Below, one piece after another: positions 17,622 to 17,649 of a stretch of DNA of 17,649 bases. The notes below the pieces were generated by a model that searched no databases, was not told the DNA's origin, and worked only from the letters and a program-made list of their open reading frames with translations. The position numbers and the translations under genes were made by a program. Origin of the DNA: Smittium culicis (Eukaryota > Kickxellomycota > Harpellomycetes > Harpellales > Legeriomycetaceae); contig LSSN01002289.1 in the NCBI GenBank assembly GCA_001970855.1, positions 1 to 17,649 on the forward strand. Reading direction: 5' to 3'. Numbering within the stretch: the first letter of the stretch is position 1; the number at the start of each line of letters is the position of its first letter.

Positions 17622-17649
17622 TCAAAAATATTTAGTAGTTAATACCTAT

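Noticed and set aside
1..17649. tRNA genes, rRNA, CRISPR arrays and defence-type systems
   Set aside because: No B-box-like GGTTCRANTCC with a matching A box, no rRNA-like segment, no regularly spaced identical repeats; the genes are eukaryotic housekeeping families.

Overview
This window looks like nuclear DNA from a small, very AT-rich fungal genome. The intergenic DNA is dominated by A/T runs. The three genes carry short GT..AG introns (67, 187 and 136 nt) with splice sites that restore family-conserved peptides exactly, and all three encode fungal/eukaryotic housekeeping families. The Ser/Asn-rich proteins and extreme AT bias would fit an early-diverging fungus such as a Harpellales/Zoopagomycota member; that placement is inference, because no rRNA or other marker is present.

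Layout. 1-3730: AT-rich gene-free DNA holding inverted repeats and two copies of a ~195-bp repeat family. 3731-7782 (+): a three-exon M16 (insulinase/presequence-protease type) zinc metalloprotease of 1265 aa with an acidic Ser/Asp insert. 7783-9553: convergent gene-free spacer with long homopolymers, including T21 and T8-G13. 9554-12895 (-): a 1113-aa Bem3-like RhoGAP with a probable PX, a PH and a C-terminal RhoGAP domain; a 114-nt stop-free segment inside it may be an intron. 12896-15025: a 2.1-kb spacer, locally much more GC-rich than the rest, with tandem repeats, CCAAT boxes and palindromes and no recognisable gene. 15026-15605 (-): a two-exon TSR2 gene (147 aa), the eS26 escort protein. 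15606-17649: AT-rich, with two more copies of the ~195-bp repeat family and a strong palindrome near 17459.

The three genes belong to unrelated processes (peptide turnover, Rho GTPase/polarity control, ribosome assembly); there is no operon or cluster logic. I did not find a new multi-gene system. The most interesting non-genic signals are the ~195-bp MITE-like family, present in pairs about 250 bp upstream of the start codons of both the M16 gene and TSR2, the possible in-frame 'exitron' in the RhoGAP gene, and the GC-rich ORF-free island at about 13.3-14.7 kb.
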